DNA of 64,000 nucleotides from Streptomyces sp. NBC_00102 (GTDB lineage Bacteria > Actinomycetota > Actinomycetes > Streptomycetales > Streptomycetaceae): NCBI RefSeq assembly GCF_026343115.1, contig NZ_JAPEMC010000001.1, positions 3,286,001 to 3,350,000 on the forward strand, given 5' to 3'. Below, piece after piece: positions 1 to 8,398 of the stretch; position 1 is the first letter of the stretch, and each line of letters begins with the position of its first letter. The notes beneath the pieces were generated by a model that saw nothing but the letters and a program-made list of their open reading frames with translations, was not told the DNA's origin and searched no databases. Both the position numbers and the translations under genes were made by a program.

Positions 1-75
1 AAATGGCCGGATCGCCCGGGAATCCGCACACCGCGCGTGACCCGGCTTCCGCCCCCGGCGCGCTGAGGACAGCCC

Positions 76-741
76 TCAGTAGGCGAGCCGGCTCCCGCCG
101 TCCGGTGCCCCCGTACTCGCCGCCACGAGCGCGTCCAGGACCGTCCCGACATCCGGCAGGAACGGCGCGGCGTGCCCCGCCGACGGAGGCCGCTCCCAGC
201 ACACCCGGCCGTCGCCCTTGCCCGCGGGAGGAACCACCAGGTAGCCGCCCTCCCCGTGGAAGCGCAGGGAACTGGGCACCCACTCCTGGGCGTGCAGCAG
301 CTCGCCGAGACGCTCCAGGGTGTACGGGTGGACGAGCAGCGCCCAGCGGGTCGGTGTGGCGATCACCGGCCCGAGCCGCATGCCCCGCGCGTCCAGCACC
401 GCGAGCGCCTGGGCGCCGCTCACCGCGGGCAGACTCACGGCGCACGGCGCGCGGCCGCCGGTGGCCAGCAGCACCGGGGCGGCGGGCCGTCCGGTCCACC
501 ACCACCGCACCATGCGTTCGTCCGTGGTGGCCGCGAGCAGTCCGGGATCGAAGGGGTGCGCGCCTGGTACCACGCACTCGGGGTCGGGGCAGGCGCAGCC
601 GGTCCGGGCCGGGGACAGCCCCACGCCGGGGAGGACGGGCCACCGCCTGCCGAGGGCGCAGGTCAGCGCCGCGTCGAGCTGAGCGGTGCCGCCCCCACGC
701 CGGAACAGGTTCCCGCGTCGCCTTCCGGGGATCTCGCGCAT
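76..741 (-). CDS. Bifunctional DNA primase/polymerase (prim-pol) N-terminal domain protein
   Basis: A 221-residue protein resembling the stand-alone Streptomyces proteins annotated as bifunctional DNA primase/polymerase. The region with CACPDPECVVPGAHPFDPG followed by a Trp-rich stretch is typical of the N-terminal prim-pol fold found in actinobacterial and plasmid replication proteins. No helicase domain follows, so it is not a full replication protein. The start at 741 is chosen because GGAAAGGAA lies just upstream; a longer frame to 792 lacks a ribosome binding site. It is transcribed away from the phosphatase gene at 1484. The family assignment is from memory and the cellular role is unknown. 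Confidence 0.75.
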   Translation of the reverse strand: MREIPGRRRGNLFRRGGGTAQLDAALTCALGRRWPVLPGVGLSPARTGCACPDPECVVPGAHPFDPGLLAATTDERMVRWWWTGRPAAPVLLATGGRAPCAVSLPAVSGAQALAVLDARGMRLGPVIATPTRWALLVHPYTLERLGELLHAQEWVPSSLRFHGEGGYLVVPPAGKGDGRVCWERPPSAGHAAPFLPDVGTVLDALVAASTGAPDGGSRLAY

Positions 742-1483
742 GAGCGCTCGTTCCTTTCCGTTGAACGCCGAGGTCCACGTCGCCGCCCGCACATCGCACT
801 GCTTCGCGGCGGCGACTCTGACTGTGCGTAGATCGCTGGTTGATCACCCTGCGTGGAGCATCGTGCGTCCGTCACCGCGCGTTCGCGACGGCGCGTTCCT
901 GACCGCGCGTGCGCACTCGTCAGCCACCGCACGGACGTGCGGACGGCACCGGACGGAGCCGGGCGGAGCGTTACGGAGCGGAGACGGGTCGAACCGGACC
1001 GAGCTTGAGTCGAACGGTCTTGCGGAGTCGAACTGTCGGGAGCCGGACCGCCTGGTGCGGTCCGGTCGCGGCGGGACGAGGAGAGCCATGCCACGCACGT
1101 GCCGCCCGGAGCGGGTCCCGCCGCTGCCGAAGGCCGGCGTCACGGACGAGGACGCCCGCTGCCGCCGCCGGGTTCCGGGGTGGCCCCAGCCGCCCCGCGC
1201 TCCCACGTTTACGTACCCAGCACGACCGGAATGACCCTCCACCCGGCACGCCGCCCCGGAGGGCACTGCCCGAAGAACTCGACCAGTCGACCGCGAATAC
1301 CTGTCGTCTGCCGCATTTTTCGGCCAAGTTGAGTATCCCGTGGACACCAGGAGTCTCGCAAGGACAATGCTGGACATCGCCTTACTTGTACGTGTACATG
1401 TGGATGCCTTGATAGTGGCGCAGAATGACAGGGGGGTTTGCGATGCTATTCGACGGAACTCGCCGGTCGGAAAGCCGGAGGCC
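742..1483. other. Non-coding divergent intergenic region
   Basis: About 740 bases separate the divergent genes at 741 and 1484. Open frames here have no ribosome binding site and poor codon bias. The last 150 bases are clearly less GC-rich than the genes and probably hold the promoter of the phosphatase gene. They include an inverted repeat TGTAC-GT-GTACA at 1387-1398. No RNA gene or further regulatory motif was recognised. Confidence 0.6.
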
Positions 1484-2851
1484 ATGAGCGCCCGACACCT
1501 GCCAAATATGGCTGGAATCAATCCCACTGTTCCGGTTTCAACGCACACTGCGGAACCGCTGACCAGCGTGCCGCAAGCACCGGGCGCCTTCCTCCAGGAC
1601 CGCCTGGCCGGATGGGTCTCCGACCTCACCACCCTCCACGAGTTCACCGAACGCCTGGCCGGGACCCACACCCTCGACAGCACGCTCCCCGAACTGCTGA
1701 GTGCCGGAGCGGCCCTCGTCGGCGCGCGCCGCGGACTCCTGGTCCTCGAACCCGACGACGGGCGGGGCCCGCGCACCACCGTCGGACTCGGCCTCTGCCA
1801 CGCCGATCTCGGCGTCCTCGAGACCGTCCCGCGAGCCGCCACCCCGCACGGCCGGATCCTCGACGGTCCGCCGGGCGCCACCGGCCCGGTGAGCAACCCG
1901 GACCTGCTCGCCGAGACGGACCTCGACCCCCGCCACCGCGAGGTCGCCGGCCGGCTCGGATACGCCGCCAGCTACGCCCTGCCCCTCGTCGCCCGGTCCG
2001 GCACGCGGCTCGGCGCGGCCGTCTGGTTCTACGACGAACCGGCCGAGCCCCTGGAGCGGCAGCGGCACCTCGCCGGCCTGTACGGGCGGTACGCCGCCGA
2101 GCACCTGGCCCGCCTCCTCGAACTCGAACGCGCCAGGTCCGACCTGGCGGTCGTCGCCGAGGAGCTGCTGCCGAGCCGGCTGCCGCGCGTCCCCGGCGTG
2201 CGGCTGGCCGCCCGCCACCGCGCCGCGCCGGACGGTGGCGGCGACTGGTACGACGCCCTGCCGCTCCCGGACGGCGCGCTCGGCCTCTCGGTGGGCGCCG
2301 CCGGCGGCTCCGGCCCCGGCGCGAAGGCCGCGATGGGACGGCTCCGCGCGGGGCTGCGCGCATACGCCGTCATGGAGGGCGAGGACCCGGTGGCCGTCCT
2401 CTCGGACCTGGAACTGATGCTCCGGCTCACCGAACCGGCGCGCACCGCGACCGCGCTCTTCGCCTACTGCGAACCGGCGCTCCGCCGGATCGTGCTGGCG
2501 GGTGCCGGGCACGCCCCGCCGCTCGTGGTCGGCGACCGGCGCACCGAGTACGTCGAGACCACCGTCTCCGCCCCGCTCGGCATGCTCGCGTGCTGGGAGG
2601 CGCCCAGCGTGGAGTTCACCCCCGAATCGGGGGAAACCGTTCTCCTCTACACCGACGGGCTGCTGCGCCGCACCGGAGACTCGACGGACCGGGCGTTCGC
2701 GCGGCTGCACTCCGCCGCCGCCGGGGTGCCGCGAGCCGCCCGCCGCGACCCGGAGGCGGTGGCCGACCACGTACTGCGCGCCCTGCTGCCCGGGAACACC
2801 CCTGCCGACCGGACCGACGACGTGGTCCTCCTCGCGGTCCGTTTCGACTGA
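1484..2851 (+). CDS. GAF-PP2C (SpoIIE/RsbU-type) serine phosphatase
   Basis: Predicted PPM-type protein phosphatase of about 455 residues. A GAF-like sensory region (roughly residues 35-200) precedes a SpoIIE-type phosphatase domain (about 225-455) with GGDWYDALPL, GAGHAPPLVV, YTDGLLRR and a terminal TDDVVLLAVRFD. The domain's usual Asp in the GD-x-x-G motif appears replaced in GLSVGAAGGSG, so metal binding may be altered. Such phosphatases normally dephosphorylate anti-anti-sigma factors. An RsbW-like ATPase lies nearby at 4569-5126. ATG 1484 (GGAGG two bases upstream) is preferred to the frame-opening ATG at 1340, because 1340-1483 has low third-position GC and a TTA codon. Confidence 0.8.
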   Translation: MSARHLPNMAGINPTVPVSTHTAEPLTSVPQAPGAFLQDRLAGWVSDLTTLHEFTERLAGTHTLDSTLPELLSAGAALVGARRGLLVLEPDDGRGPRTTVGLGLCHADLGVLETVPRAATPHGRILDGPPGATGPVSNPDLLAETDLDPRHREVAGRLGYAASYALPLVARSGTRLGAAVWFYDEPAEPLERQRHLAGLYGRYAAEHLARLLELERARSDLAVVAEELLPSRLPRVPGVRLAARHRAAPDGGGDWYDALPLPDGALGLSVGAAGGSGPGAKAAMGRLRAGLRAYAVMEGEDPVAVLSDLELMLRLTEPARTATALFAYCEPALRRIVLAGAGHAPPLVVGDRRTEYVETTVSAPLGMLACWEAPSVEFTPESGETVLLYTDGLLRRTGDSTDRAFARLHSAAAGVPRAARRDPEAVADHVLRALLPGNTPADRTDDVVLLAVRFD

Positions 2852-3052
2852 CCGGCCTCTCCCCGGGGACCTGGGCGTCCCCTCCCGGAACATCTCCGTC
2901 CGTTTCTGGCGTCCGCGCAGATCAGGCACGCTCTCCGGCCTCCGCACCCTTCGGGTCCGTCCCCCTGCGGTAAGAGGCCCTTCGCCCCTGGGCCCCCTTC
3001 CGTACGCCCGTACGATGGTGGGGCCCAGTGTCGTAGCAAGGAGAGACAAATC

Positions 3053-4531
3053 GTGTCCGACGAGCTCACCCCGGAGACCCCGGCAATCGAAGCGACCGAA
3101 GAGACCGAGCCGATCAAGACCCGGAAGAACGGCCTGTACCCGGCCGTCTCCGACGAGCTCGCCGACAGCATGAAGTCGGGCTGGGCCGACACCGAGCTGC
3201 ACGGCCTCGCGCCGCTGCCGCAGGCCGCGCACACCGCCGACCGCCGCGCCGCGCTCTCCGCGCGCTTCCCCGGCGAGCGCCTCGTCGTCCCCGCGGGCAA
3301 CCTGAAGACCCGTGCCAACGACACGGAGTACGCGTTCCGCGCCTCCTCCGAGTACGCCTACCTCACCGGTGACCAGACGCACGACGGCGTCCTCGTCCTG
3401 GAGCCGAAGACCGACGGCGGCGGCCACGACGCGACCGTCTACCTGCTGCCGCGCTCGGACCGCGAGAACGGCGAGTTCTGGCTCGACGGCCAGGGCGAGC
3501 TGTGGGTCGGCCGCCGCCACTCCCTCACCGAGGCCGAGCAGGTGCTGGGCATCCCGGCGAAGGACGTCCGCGAGCTCACCGCCGCGCTGAAGGAGGCCAC
3601 CGGCCCGGTCCGCGCCGTCCGGGGTTACGACGCCGGCGTCGAGGCGGCCCTGACCGACAAGGTCACCGCCGAGCGCGACGAGGAACTGCGGGTGTTCCTC
3701 TCCGAGGCGCGCCTGGTGAAGGACGCCTTCGAGATCGCCGAACTCCAGAAGGCGTGCGACATCACCGCGCGCGGCTTCGAGGACGTCGTGAAGGTGCTCG
3801 ACAAGGCCGAGGCGACGAGCGAGCGCTTCATCGAGGGCACGTTCTTCCTGCGCGCCCGCGTCGAGGGCAACGACATCGGCTACGGCTCCATCTGCGCCGC
3901 CGGCCCGCACGCCACCACCCTGCACTGGGTCCGCAACGACGGCGCCGTCCGCGCCGGTGAGCTGCTGCTGCTCGACGCCGGCGTGGAGACCAACGACCTC
4001 TACACCGCCGACGTGACACGGGCCCTGCCGATCAACGGCACGTTCTCGCCGCTCCAGCGCAAGATCTACGACGCGGTGTACGCGGCGCAGGAGGCGGGCA
4101 TCGCCGCCGTGAAGCCCGGCGCCGACTTCCGCGACTTCCACGACGCCGCGCAGCGCGTGCTCGCCGAGCACCTCGTCGCGTGGGGCCTGCTCGGCGACCT
4201 CACCGTCGAGAAGGTCCTGGAGCTGGGCCTCCAGCGCCGCTGGACCCTGCACGGCACCGGCCACATGCTCGGCATGGACGTCCACGACTGCGCCGCCGCG
4301 CGCACCGAGACGTACGTCAACGGCACGCTGGAGCCGGGCATGTGCCTGACGGTGGAGCCGGGTCTGTACTTCCAGGCCGACGACCTGACGGTCCCGGAGG
4401 AGTACCGCGGCATCGGCGTCCGGATCGAGGACGACATCCTCGTCACGGAGGACGGCAACCGGAACCTCTCCGACAAGCTGCCGCGCGAATCCGCCGAGAT
4501 CGAGGCATGGATGGCCGGTCTCAAGGGCTGA
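3053..4531 (+). CDS. pepP: Xaa-Pro aminopeptidase (aminopeptidase P family)
   Basis: A 492-residue M24-family metallopeptidase that removes N-terminal residues preceding proline. An N-terminal creatinase-like domain is followed by the pita-bread catalytic domain. The dinuclear metal ligands are visible: Asp in LLLDAGVETNDLYTADVTR (two Asp), His in HGTGHMLGMDVHD, Glu in TVEPGLY and Glu in VRIEDDILV. The GTG start at 3053 follows AAGGAGAGA with good spacing. An extra hydrophilic N-terminal tail of about 40 residues makes it longer than E. coli PepP. It is monocistronic as far as can be seen and converges on the ATPase gene. Confidence 0.93.
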   Translation: MSDELTPETPAIEATEETEPIKTRKNGLYPAVSDELADSMKSGWADTELHGLAPLPQAAHTADRRAALSARFPGERLVVPAGNLKTRANDTEYAFRASSEYAYLTGDQTHDGVLVLEPKTDGGGHDATVYLLPRSDRENGEFWLDGQGELWVGRRHSLTEAEQVLGIPAKDVRELTAALKEATGPVRAVRGYDAGVEAALTDKVTAERDEELRVFLSEARLVKDAFEIAELQKACDITARGFEDVVKVLDKAEATSERFIEGTFFLRARVEGNDIGYGSICAAGPHATTLHWVRNDGAVRAGELLLLDAGVETNDLYTADVTRALPINGTFSPLQRKIYDAVYAAQEAGIAAVKPGADFRDFHDAAQRVLAEHLVAWGLLGDLTVEKVLELGLQRRWTLHGTGHMLGMDVHDCAAARTETYVNGTLEPGMCLTVEPGLYFQADDLTVPEEYRGIGVRIEDDILVTEDGNRNLSDKLPRESAEIEAWMAGLKG

Positions 4532-4568
4532 CACCCACCGCACGGGAACAGCGCCGGGGGCGCGCCGC

Positions 4569-5126
4569 TCAGGACACCATGAGCAGCGCGCCCTCGCGCC
4601 ATTTCAGGGTCTTGTCGAAGCTCACCACGGTCCCGCGTCCCGGCCGGTTGCCGATGTGGACGTGGTCGGCGAGCTGTTCGATCAGTCCGAGGCCACGGCC
4701 GCTCTCGGCGATGTCCCACGGGTCGGCGGCGCAGTCCGGCTTGGTCTCCGGTGCGCCGCGGGTATCGGAAGGATGTGCTGCGGGGCGAAGGGTTCGCCGG
4801 CTGGGAAAGCCCGGTCCGGAGTCCGCTACCTCGATACGGCAGGTCTCGCCGTCCAGATACGCGGTGACCCGGTACTGACCGGAGGCGCCCGCGTGCCGGC
4901 CGGTGCCGGCGCGGCCGGGGGCGGTGCCCCCGGGGTCTCCCTGGTCGACGGCATGATCCCCGCCGTGTTCCACGGCGTTGGCACAGGCCTCGGTGAGCGC
5001 CACCGACAAGTCGTACGAGATGTCCGGATCGACTCCCGCCGTCTCCATGCTGCCGAGGAGAAATCGACGGGCGAGCGGAACGCTCGCGGCTTCGCGCCGC
5101 AAATGGAGTGACCACCACATGCTCAT
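4569..5126 (-). CDS. RsbW-like ATP-binding regulatory protein (HATPase_c)
   Basis: A 185-residue GHKL-type ATPase of the anti-sigma-factor kinase class abundant in Streptomyces. The N box ALTEACANAVEHG, G1 box VADSGPGF and G2 box SGRGLGLIEQLAD are all present. A Gly-rich insertion of about 35 residues lies between the N box and the second strand. ATG 5126 follows CAGGAGG at ideal distance. No anti-anti-sigma gene is adjacent, so its partner sigma factor or STAS protein is unknown. A functional link to the SpoIIE-type phosphatase 2.2 kb away is only suggestive. Confidence 0.87.
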   Translation of the reverse strand: MSMWWSLHLRREAASVPLARRFLLGSMETAGVDPDISYDLSVALTEACANAVEHGGDHAVDQGDPGGTAPGRAGTGRHAGASGQYRVTAYLDGETCRIEVADSGPGFPSRRTLRPAAHPSDTRGAPETKPDCAADPWDIAESGRGLGLIEQLADHVHIGNRPGRGTVVSFDKTLKWREGALLMVS

Positions 5127-5441
5127 GCTCCAGCCTCCTGGCTGCGGCTCGACATACCGATACGTATTGCCGTGGAGGGCACCCCGTAAGCACGGTTCCG
5201 CCGTGATAGCCCTCATTCGGCGGACGCGAATATTCCGCTTGCCGGTGTATGTGCGGACCACGGATCGGCCGCCGGGCCCGGCACACCCTCACCACCAGCT
5301 ACAACGACCGTCACACCCGTAGCGTTCTGCCTCCCCCGCAACAGTTCCGCTTCCCGCGCAACACACCCCGAACGGTACGGAAGATGATGTTCCGGACCTG
5401 CCGCCCCACGGGTGGGGGCGCAGTGCGATGATGGCCCGGCC
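5127..5441. other. Divergent promoter region
   Basis: 315 bases between the divergent ATPase and membrane-protein genes. A small palindrome TACGTA at 5161-5166 sits about 35 bases upstream of the ATPase start. No small gene is supported and no known operator was recognised. Confidence 0.5.
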
Positions 5442-6293
5442 ATGTCTACGCCTGACGCACGGTCCGTCACACGCGCCGGAGCCGGTCTGCGGCTCCTGAG
5501 GGCCTCGGTGTTCGCCGCGGTCTGCGTCGTGCTGTCCGCAGCGGGACATGCCCTCGCTTCCGCCTCCACCGTGCCCTGGTGGGCGCTGCTCTGCGGGTTC
5601 CTCGTGGTACTCGCGGTGGTGGCGCCGCTCGCCGGGCGCGAGCGGTCGCTGCCGTCGATCGCGGCGGCCCTGGCCGTCGGGCAGCTCTCGCTGCACGCGC
5701 TCTTCGGACTCGCCCACCCCATGACGGCCGCCGCCATGGGAACGGCCGGCGCCGGCACCCCGGCGGCCGCCACTCCGGGGGACGCCTCGCTCGTACGGTT
5801 CGCCGCCTCGCTGGTCTGCGGCGACACCCCCGGTTCGATCAGCGTCGCCCAGGCCCACCGCATCGTCACGGACGCGGGCGTCGACCCGGCGACCATGACC
5901 GGCGCCCACGCCCACCTCGCGTCCGCCGCGGCCGCGGCCTCCACCACGGGCGCCCCGGCGGGTCTGCTGCCCGGCCTGCCCATGGTCCTCGGCCACCTGC
6001 TGGCCGCGCTCGTCACGGGCTGGCTGCTGCGCAGGGGCGAAGTGGCGCTCTTCGGACTGGCGCGGCTCTCCGCGCACGGCGGCCGTGAACTCGCCGCCGC
6101 CGCCCGGCTCCGCTCCCTGCGGGCCGCGCTCGCGCTCGTACGGATCCTGCGCGCCGGGTTCCCGGGCGCGCCGACGGCCGGGCCGCGCCAGGCCCGTACC
6201 TCCGTGGACGCCCCGGCTCCGGCCACCGGCGATCCGCTGCAGCATCTGGTGATCAGGCGCGGGCCTCCCGCCGCGTACGCCCTCGCAGCCTGA
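5442..6293 (+). CDS. Polytopic membrane protein, first gene of the copper cluster
   Basis: A 283-residue membrane protein with predicted helices near residues 20-45, 52-70, 78-97 and 175-195, and an Ala/Gly-rich loop with several His. A cytoplasmic Arg-rich C-terminal tail follows. It precedes a YcnI-Sco-PCuAC-CopCD-DtpA series in the same orientation. In other Streptomyces an equivalent unnamed membrane gene occupies this place, so a copper or cell-envelope role is plausible but not shown. ATG 5442 is chosen over GTG 5412 because MSTPDARS is the family-like beginning and codon bias starts there. Confidence 0.75.
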   Translation: MSTPDARSVTRAGAGLRLLRASVFAAVCVVLSAAGHALASASTVPWWALLCGFLVVLAVVAPLAGRERSLPSIAAALAVGQLSLHALFGLAHPMTAAAMGTAGAGTPAAATPGDASLVRFAASLVCGDTPGSISVAQAHRIVTDAGVDPATMTGAHAHLASAAAAASTTGAPAGLLPGLPMVLGHLLAALVTGWLLRRGEVALFGLARLSAHGGRELAAAARLRSLRAALALVRILRAGFPGAPTAGPRQARTSVDAPAPATGDPLQHLVIRRGPPAAYALAA

Positions 6294-6306
6294 CGCGACG
6301 ACCTCC

Positions 6307-6326
6307 CCGTGCCCGAGCCGGCACGG
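6307..6326 (+). terminator. Hairpin after the membrane protein gene
   Basis: CCGTGCC and GGCACGG form a 7-bp stem with a 6-base loop 13 bases after the stop at 6293. There is no T run, as is usual in Streptomyces. It may only partly separate the membrane gene from the copper operon. Confidence 0.45.
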
Positions 6327-6406
6327 TGGTGCGGAGGTGTCGTGATGCCGTCGCGCACCCGCGCGCCGGACCACCGTTTCCCGTGCTCAGTGGAGTGATC
6401 CCTGCC

Positions 6407-7153
6407 ATGAACGTTTCCCGTATCGCCGTCGCGGGCGGCATCGCCGCGACCACCGTGCTGCTGCTCGCCGGTCCCGCCTCCGCCCATGTCGGCGTGCAGC
6501 CCGTGGGCGCGGCGGCCAAGGGCGGTTACGCCACGATCAACTTCAAGGTCCCCAACGAGCGTGACAACGCCTCGACGGTGAAGCTCGAAGTCAACTTCCC
6601 CACCGACCACCCGCTCTCCTCGGTCAGCCCGCAGGCCGTGCCGGGGTGGAAGATCGACGTCACCAAGGCCACGCTCGCCAAGCCGCTCGACGTCCACGGC
6701 AAGAAGGTCACCGAGGCCGTCTCCAAGGTCACCTGGACCGCCGACGCCTCGTCCGCCATCAAGCCCGGGTACTTCCAGCAGTTCCCGCTCTCGGTGGGCC
6801 AGCTCCCGGACGACACCGACCAGCTCGTCTTCAAGGCCCTCCAGACGTACAGCAACAAGGAAGTCGTCCGCTGGATCGAGGAGACCCCGGCGAGCGGCGA
6901 GGAGCCCGAGAACCCGGCGCCGGTGCTGACTCTGACCGACGCCGCCGCGGACGCCCACGGCACCGCCGCATCCGCCCCCGCCTCCACCGACGGCAAGAGC
7001 ACCGACTCCGACGCGTCCGGTCACACCACCGAGGCCGCCTCTGACTCCGGCTCGGCGAGCGACAGCACCGCACGGGTCCTGGGCGTCGTCGGCATCGTCA
7101 TCGGCGTCGCGGGCGTCGCGTTCGGCGTCCTCGCCCGCCGTCGTACCGTCTGA
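6407..7153 (+). CDS. YcnI-like (DUF1775) copper-binding exported protein
   Basis: A 248-residue exported protein. A signal peptide ends in GPASAHVGVQPVG, so that after cleavage the mature protein begins with His-Val; in YcnI-type proteins the N-terminal His is a Cu(II) ligand. The DUF1775 beta-sandwich covers about residues 27-170. A Ser/Thr/Ala-rich linker leads to a C-terminal transmembrane helix and RRR motif, giving a membrane-anchored extracytoplasmic domain. ATG 6407 is preceded by TGGAGTGA. It heads the run Sco, PCuAC, CopCD, DtpA. The copper role is inferred from family and neighbours. Confidence 0.9.
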   Translation: MNVSRIAVAGGIAATTVLLLAGPASAHVGVQPVGAAAKGGYATINFKVPNERDNASTVKLEVNFPTDHPLSSVSPQAVPGWKIDVTKATLAKPLDVHGKKVTEAVSKVTWTADASSAIKPGYFQQFPLSVGQLPDDTDQLVFKALQTYSNKEVVRWIEETPASGEEPENPAPVLTLTDAAADAHGTAASAPASTDGKSTDSDASGHTTEAASDSGSASDSTARVLGVVGIVIGVAGVAFGVLARRRTV

Positions 7154-7283
7154 TCCGTCCGGGCCCACGATTCCGTCCGGGCCCACAGTCCGGCCCCTAC
7201 CGGGCCGGGTGCACACGCGCCCGGCCCGGTCCCCGGAACGCCCGGGGCCACCCACCGCACCACAGACCAGGAACACCAACCTC

Positions 7284-7940
7284 ATGCGCACCAAGAAACT
7301 GGCATCGGCCGTGGCGTTCGCCGCGGCGGCGGCACTGGCACTGACCGCCTGCGGCTCGAACGACGACTCGGCCGCCAAGCCGGTGGCCGACGTCTCCACG
7401 TCCACCACCACCAAGGCCGCCACCGTCCTCGACCAGCCGTTCACCAAGCCGGACCTCGTCCTGACGGACACCCACGGCAAGACGTACGACCTCCGCAAGG
7501 AGACCAAGGGCAAGCCGACGCTCATCTACTACGGCTACACCAACTGCCCGGACGTCTGTCCCCTGACCATGAGCAACATCGCGCTCGCCAAGCGCGCGCT
7601 GCCCGCCGCCGAGCAGGACGAGCTGCGGGTCGTCTTCATCACCACCGACCCCGAGCGGGACACCCCGGCCTCGCTCGGCGCCTGGCTCAAGGCCCAGGAC
7701 CCCGACTTCATCGGCCTCACCGGCGACTTCAAGACCATCCAGGCGGGCGCCCGTTCGATGGGCATCGGCATCGACCCGGCGACGACGGAGAAGGACGGCA
7801 CCGTCGTCTCCATGCACGGCGCCCAGGTCATGGCGTTCTCCCCGAAGACCGACGCCGGATACGTCATCTACAGCGAGGACACCACCGCCGACGACTACAC
7901 CGCGGACCTCCCCAAGCTCATCCAGGGGGCGAAGCCGTGA
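7284..7940 (+). CDS. sco: Sco/SenC copper chaperone lipoprotein
   Basis: A 218-residue lipoprotein (lipobox LTAC, Cys23) with a thioredoxin-like Sco domain. The copper-binding pair is Cys88 and Cys92 in TNCPDVC, and the conserved downstream His lies in MHGAQVM. Sco proteins deliver copper to the CuA site of cytochrome c oxidase. In S. lividans Sco is also needed for copper-dependent morphogenesis through the radical oxidase GlxA. The gene overlaps the next one by four bases (GTGA), indicating translational coupling. Confidence 0.95.
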   Translation: MRTKKLASAVAFAAAAALALTACGSNDDSAAKPVADVSTSTTTKAATVLDQPFTKPDLVLTDTHGKTYDLRKETKGKPTLIYYGYTNCPDVCPLTMSNIALAKRALPAAEQDELRVVFITTDPERDTPASLGAWLKAQDPDFIGLTGDFKTIQAGARSMGIGIDPATTEKDGTVVSMHGAQVMAFSPKTDAGYVIYSEDTTADDYTADLPKLIQGAKP

Positions 7941-8383
7941 CAGGCCGGGCTGCCCTCGCCGGCGGACTGGCCCTCGTCACGGGCCTGACCCTCGCGGGGT
8001 GCTCCTCCGGGAGCACCCCCGAGCTGAAGGTCGTCGGGGCCTTCATGCCGCAGCCGGTCAGCGACATCGCGGCGGCGTTCCTCGTGGTGGAGAACAAGGG
8101 CGGGGCCACCGACCGGCTGACCTCGGTGACCAGTTCGATCTCCGACCACGTCACGATCCACGAGACCACGGGCCAGGCCATGCGGATGGTCTCGTCATTC
8201 GAGGTGCCCGCGGGCGGCGAGCTGGATCTCGAACGCGGCGGCAGCCACATCATGTTCAGCGAACTCAAGCGGCAGCCCAAGCGGGGGCAGAGGATCTCCG
8301 TGGAGCTGCACTTCGAGAAGACCGGCCCCATCACGGTCGAACTTCCCGTCGAGGAGACGACCTACAACCCGGCGAAGCAGTGA
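7937..8383 (+). CDS. PCuAC-type periplasmic copper chaperone lipoprotein
   Basis: A 148-residue lipoprotein (lipobox LAGC, Cys22) of the PCuAC/DUF461 family. The complete copper motif H-x10-M-x21-H-x-M is present as His71, Met82, His104 and Met106. PCuAC proteins hand Cu(I) to Sco or directly to cytochrome oxidase. GTG 7937 overlaps the sco stop codon. It is probably the counterpart of the S. lividans extracytoplasmic copper chaperone ECuC, although I cannot confirm which gene received that name. Confidence 0.93.
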   Translation: MTGRAALAGGLALVTGLTLAGCSSGSTPELKVVGAFMPQPVSDIAAAFLVVENKGGATDRLTSVTSSISDHVTIHETTGQAMRMVSSFEVPAGGELDLERGGSHIMFSELKRQPKRGQRISVELHFEKTGPITVELPVEETTYNPAKQ

Positions 8384-8398
8384 GGGACTGAATCCACC

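Noticed and set aside
1387..1398. TGTAC-GT-GTACA inverted repeat as a defined operator
   Set aside because: Too short to assign to any regulator; kept only as a note in the intergenic entry.
1538..4543. 1001-codon frame on the - strand opposite the phosphatase and pepP
   Set aside because: Antisense shadow of two well-supported genes.
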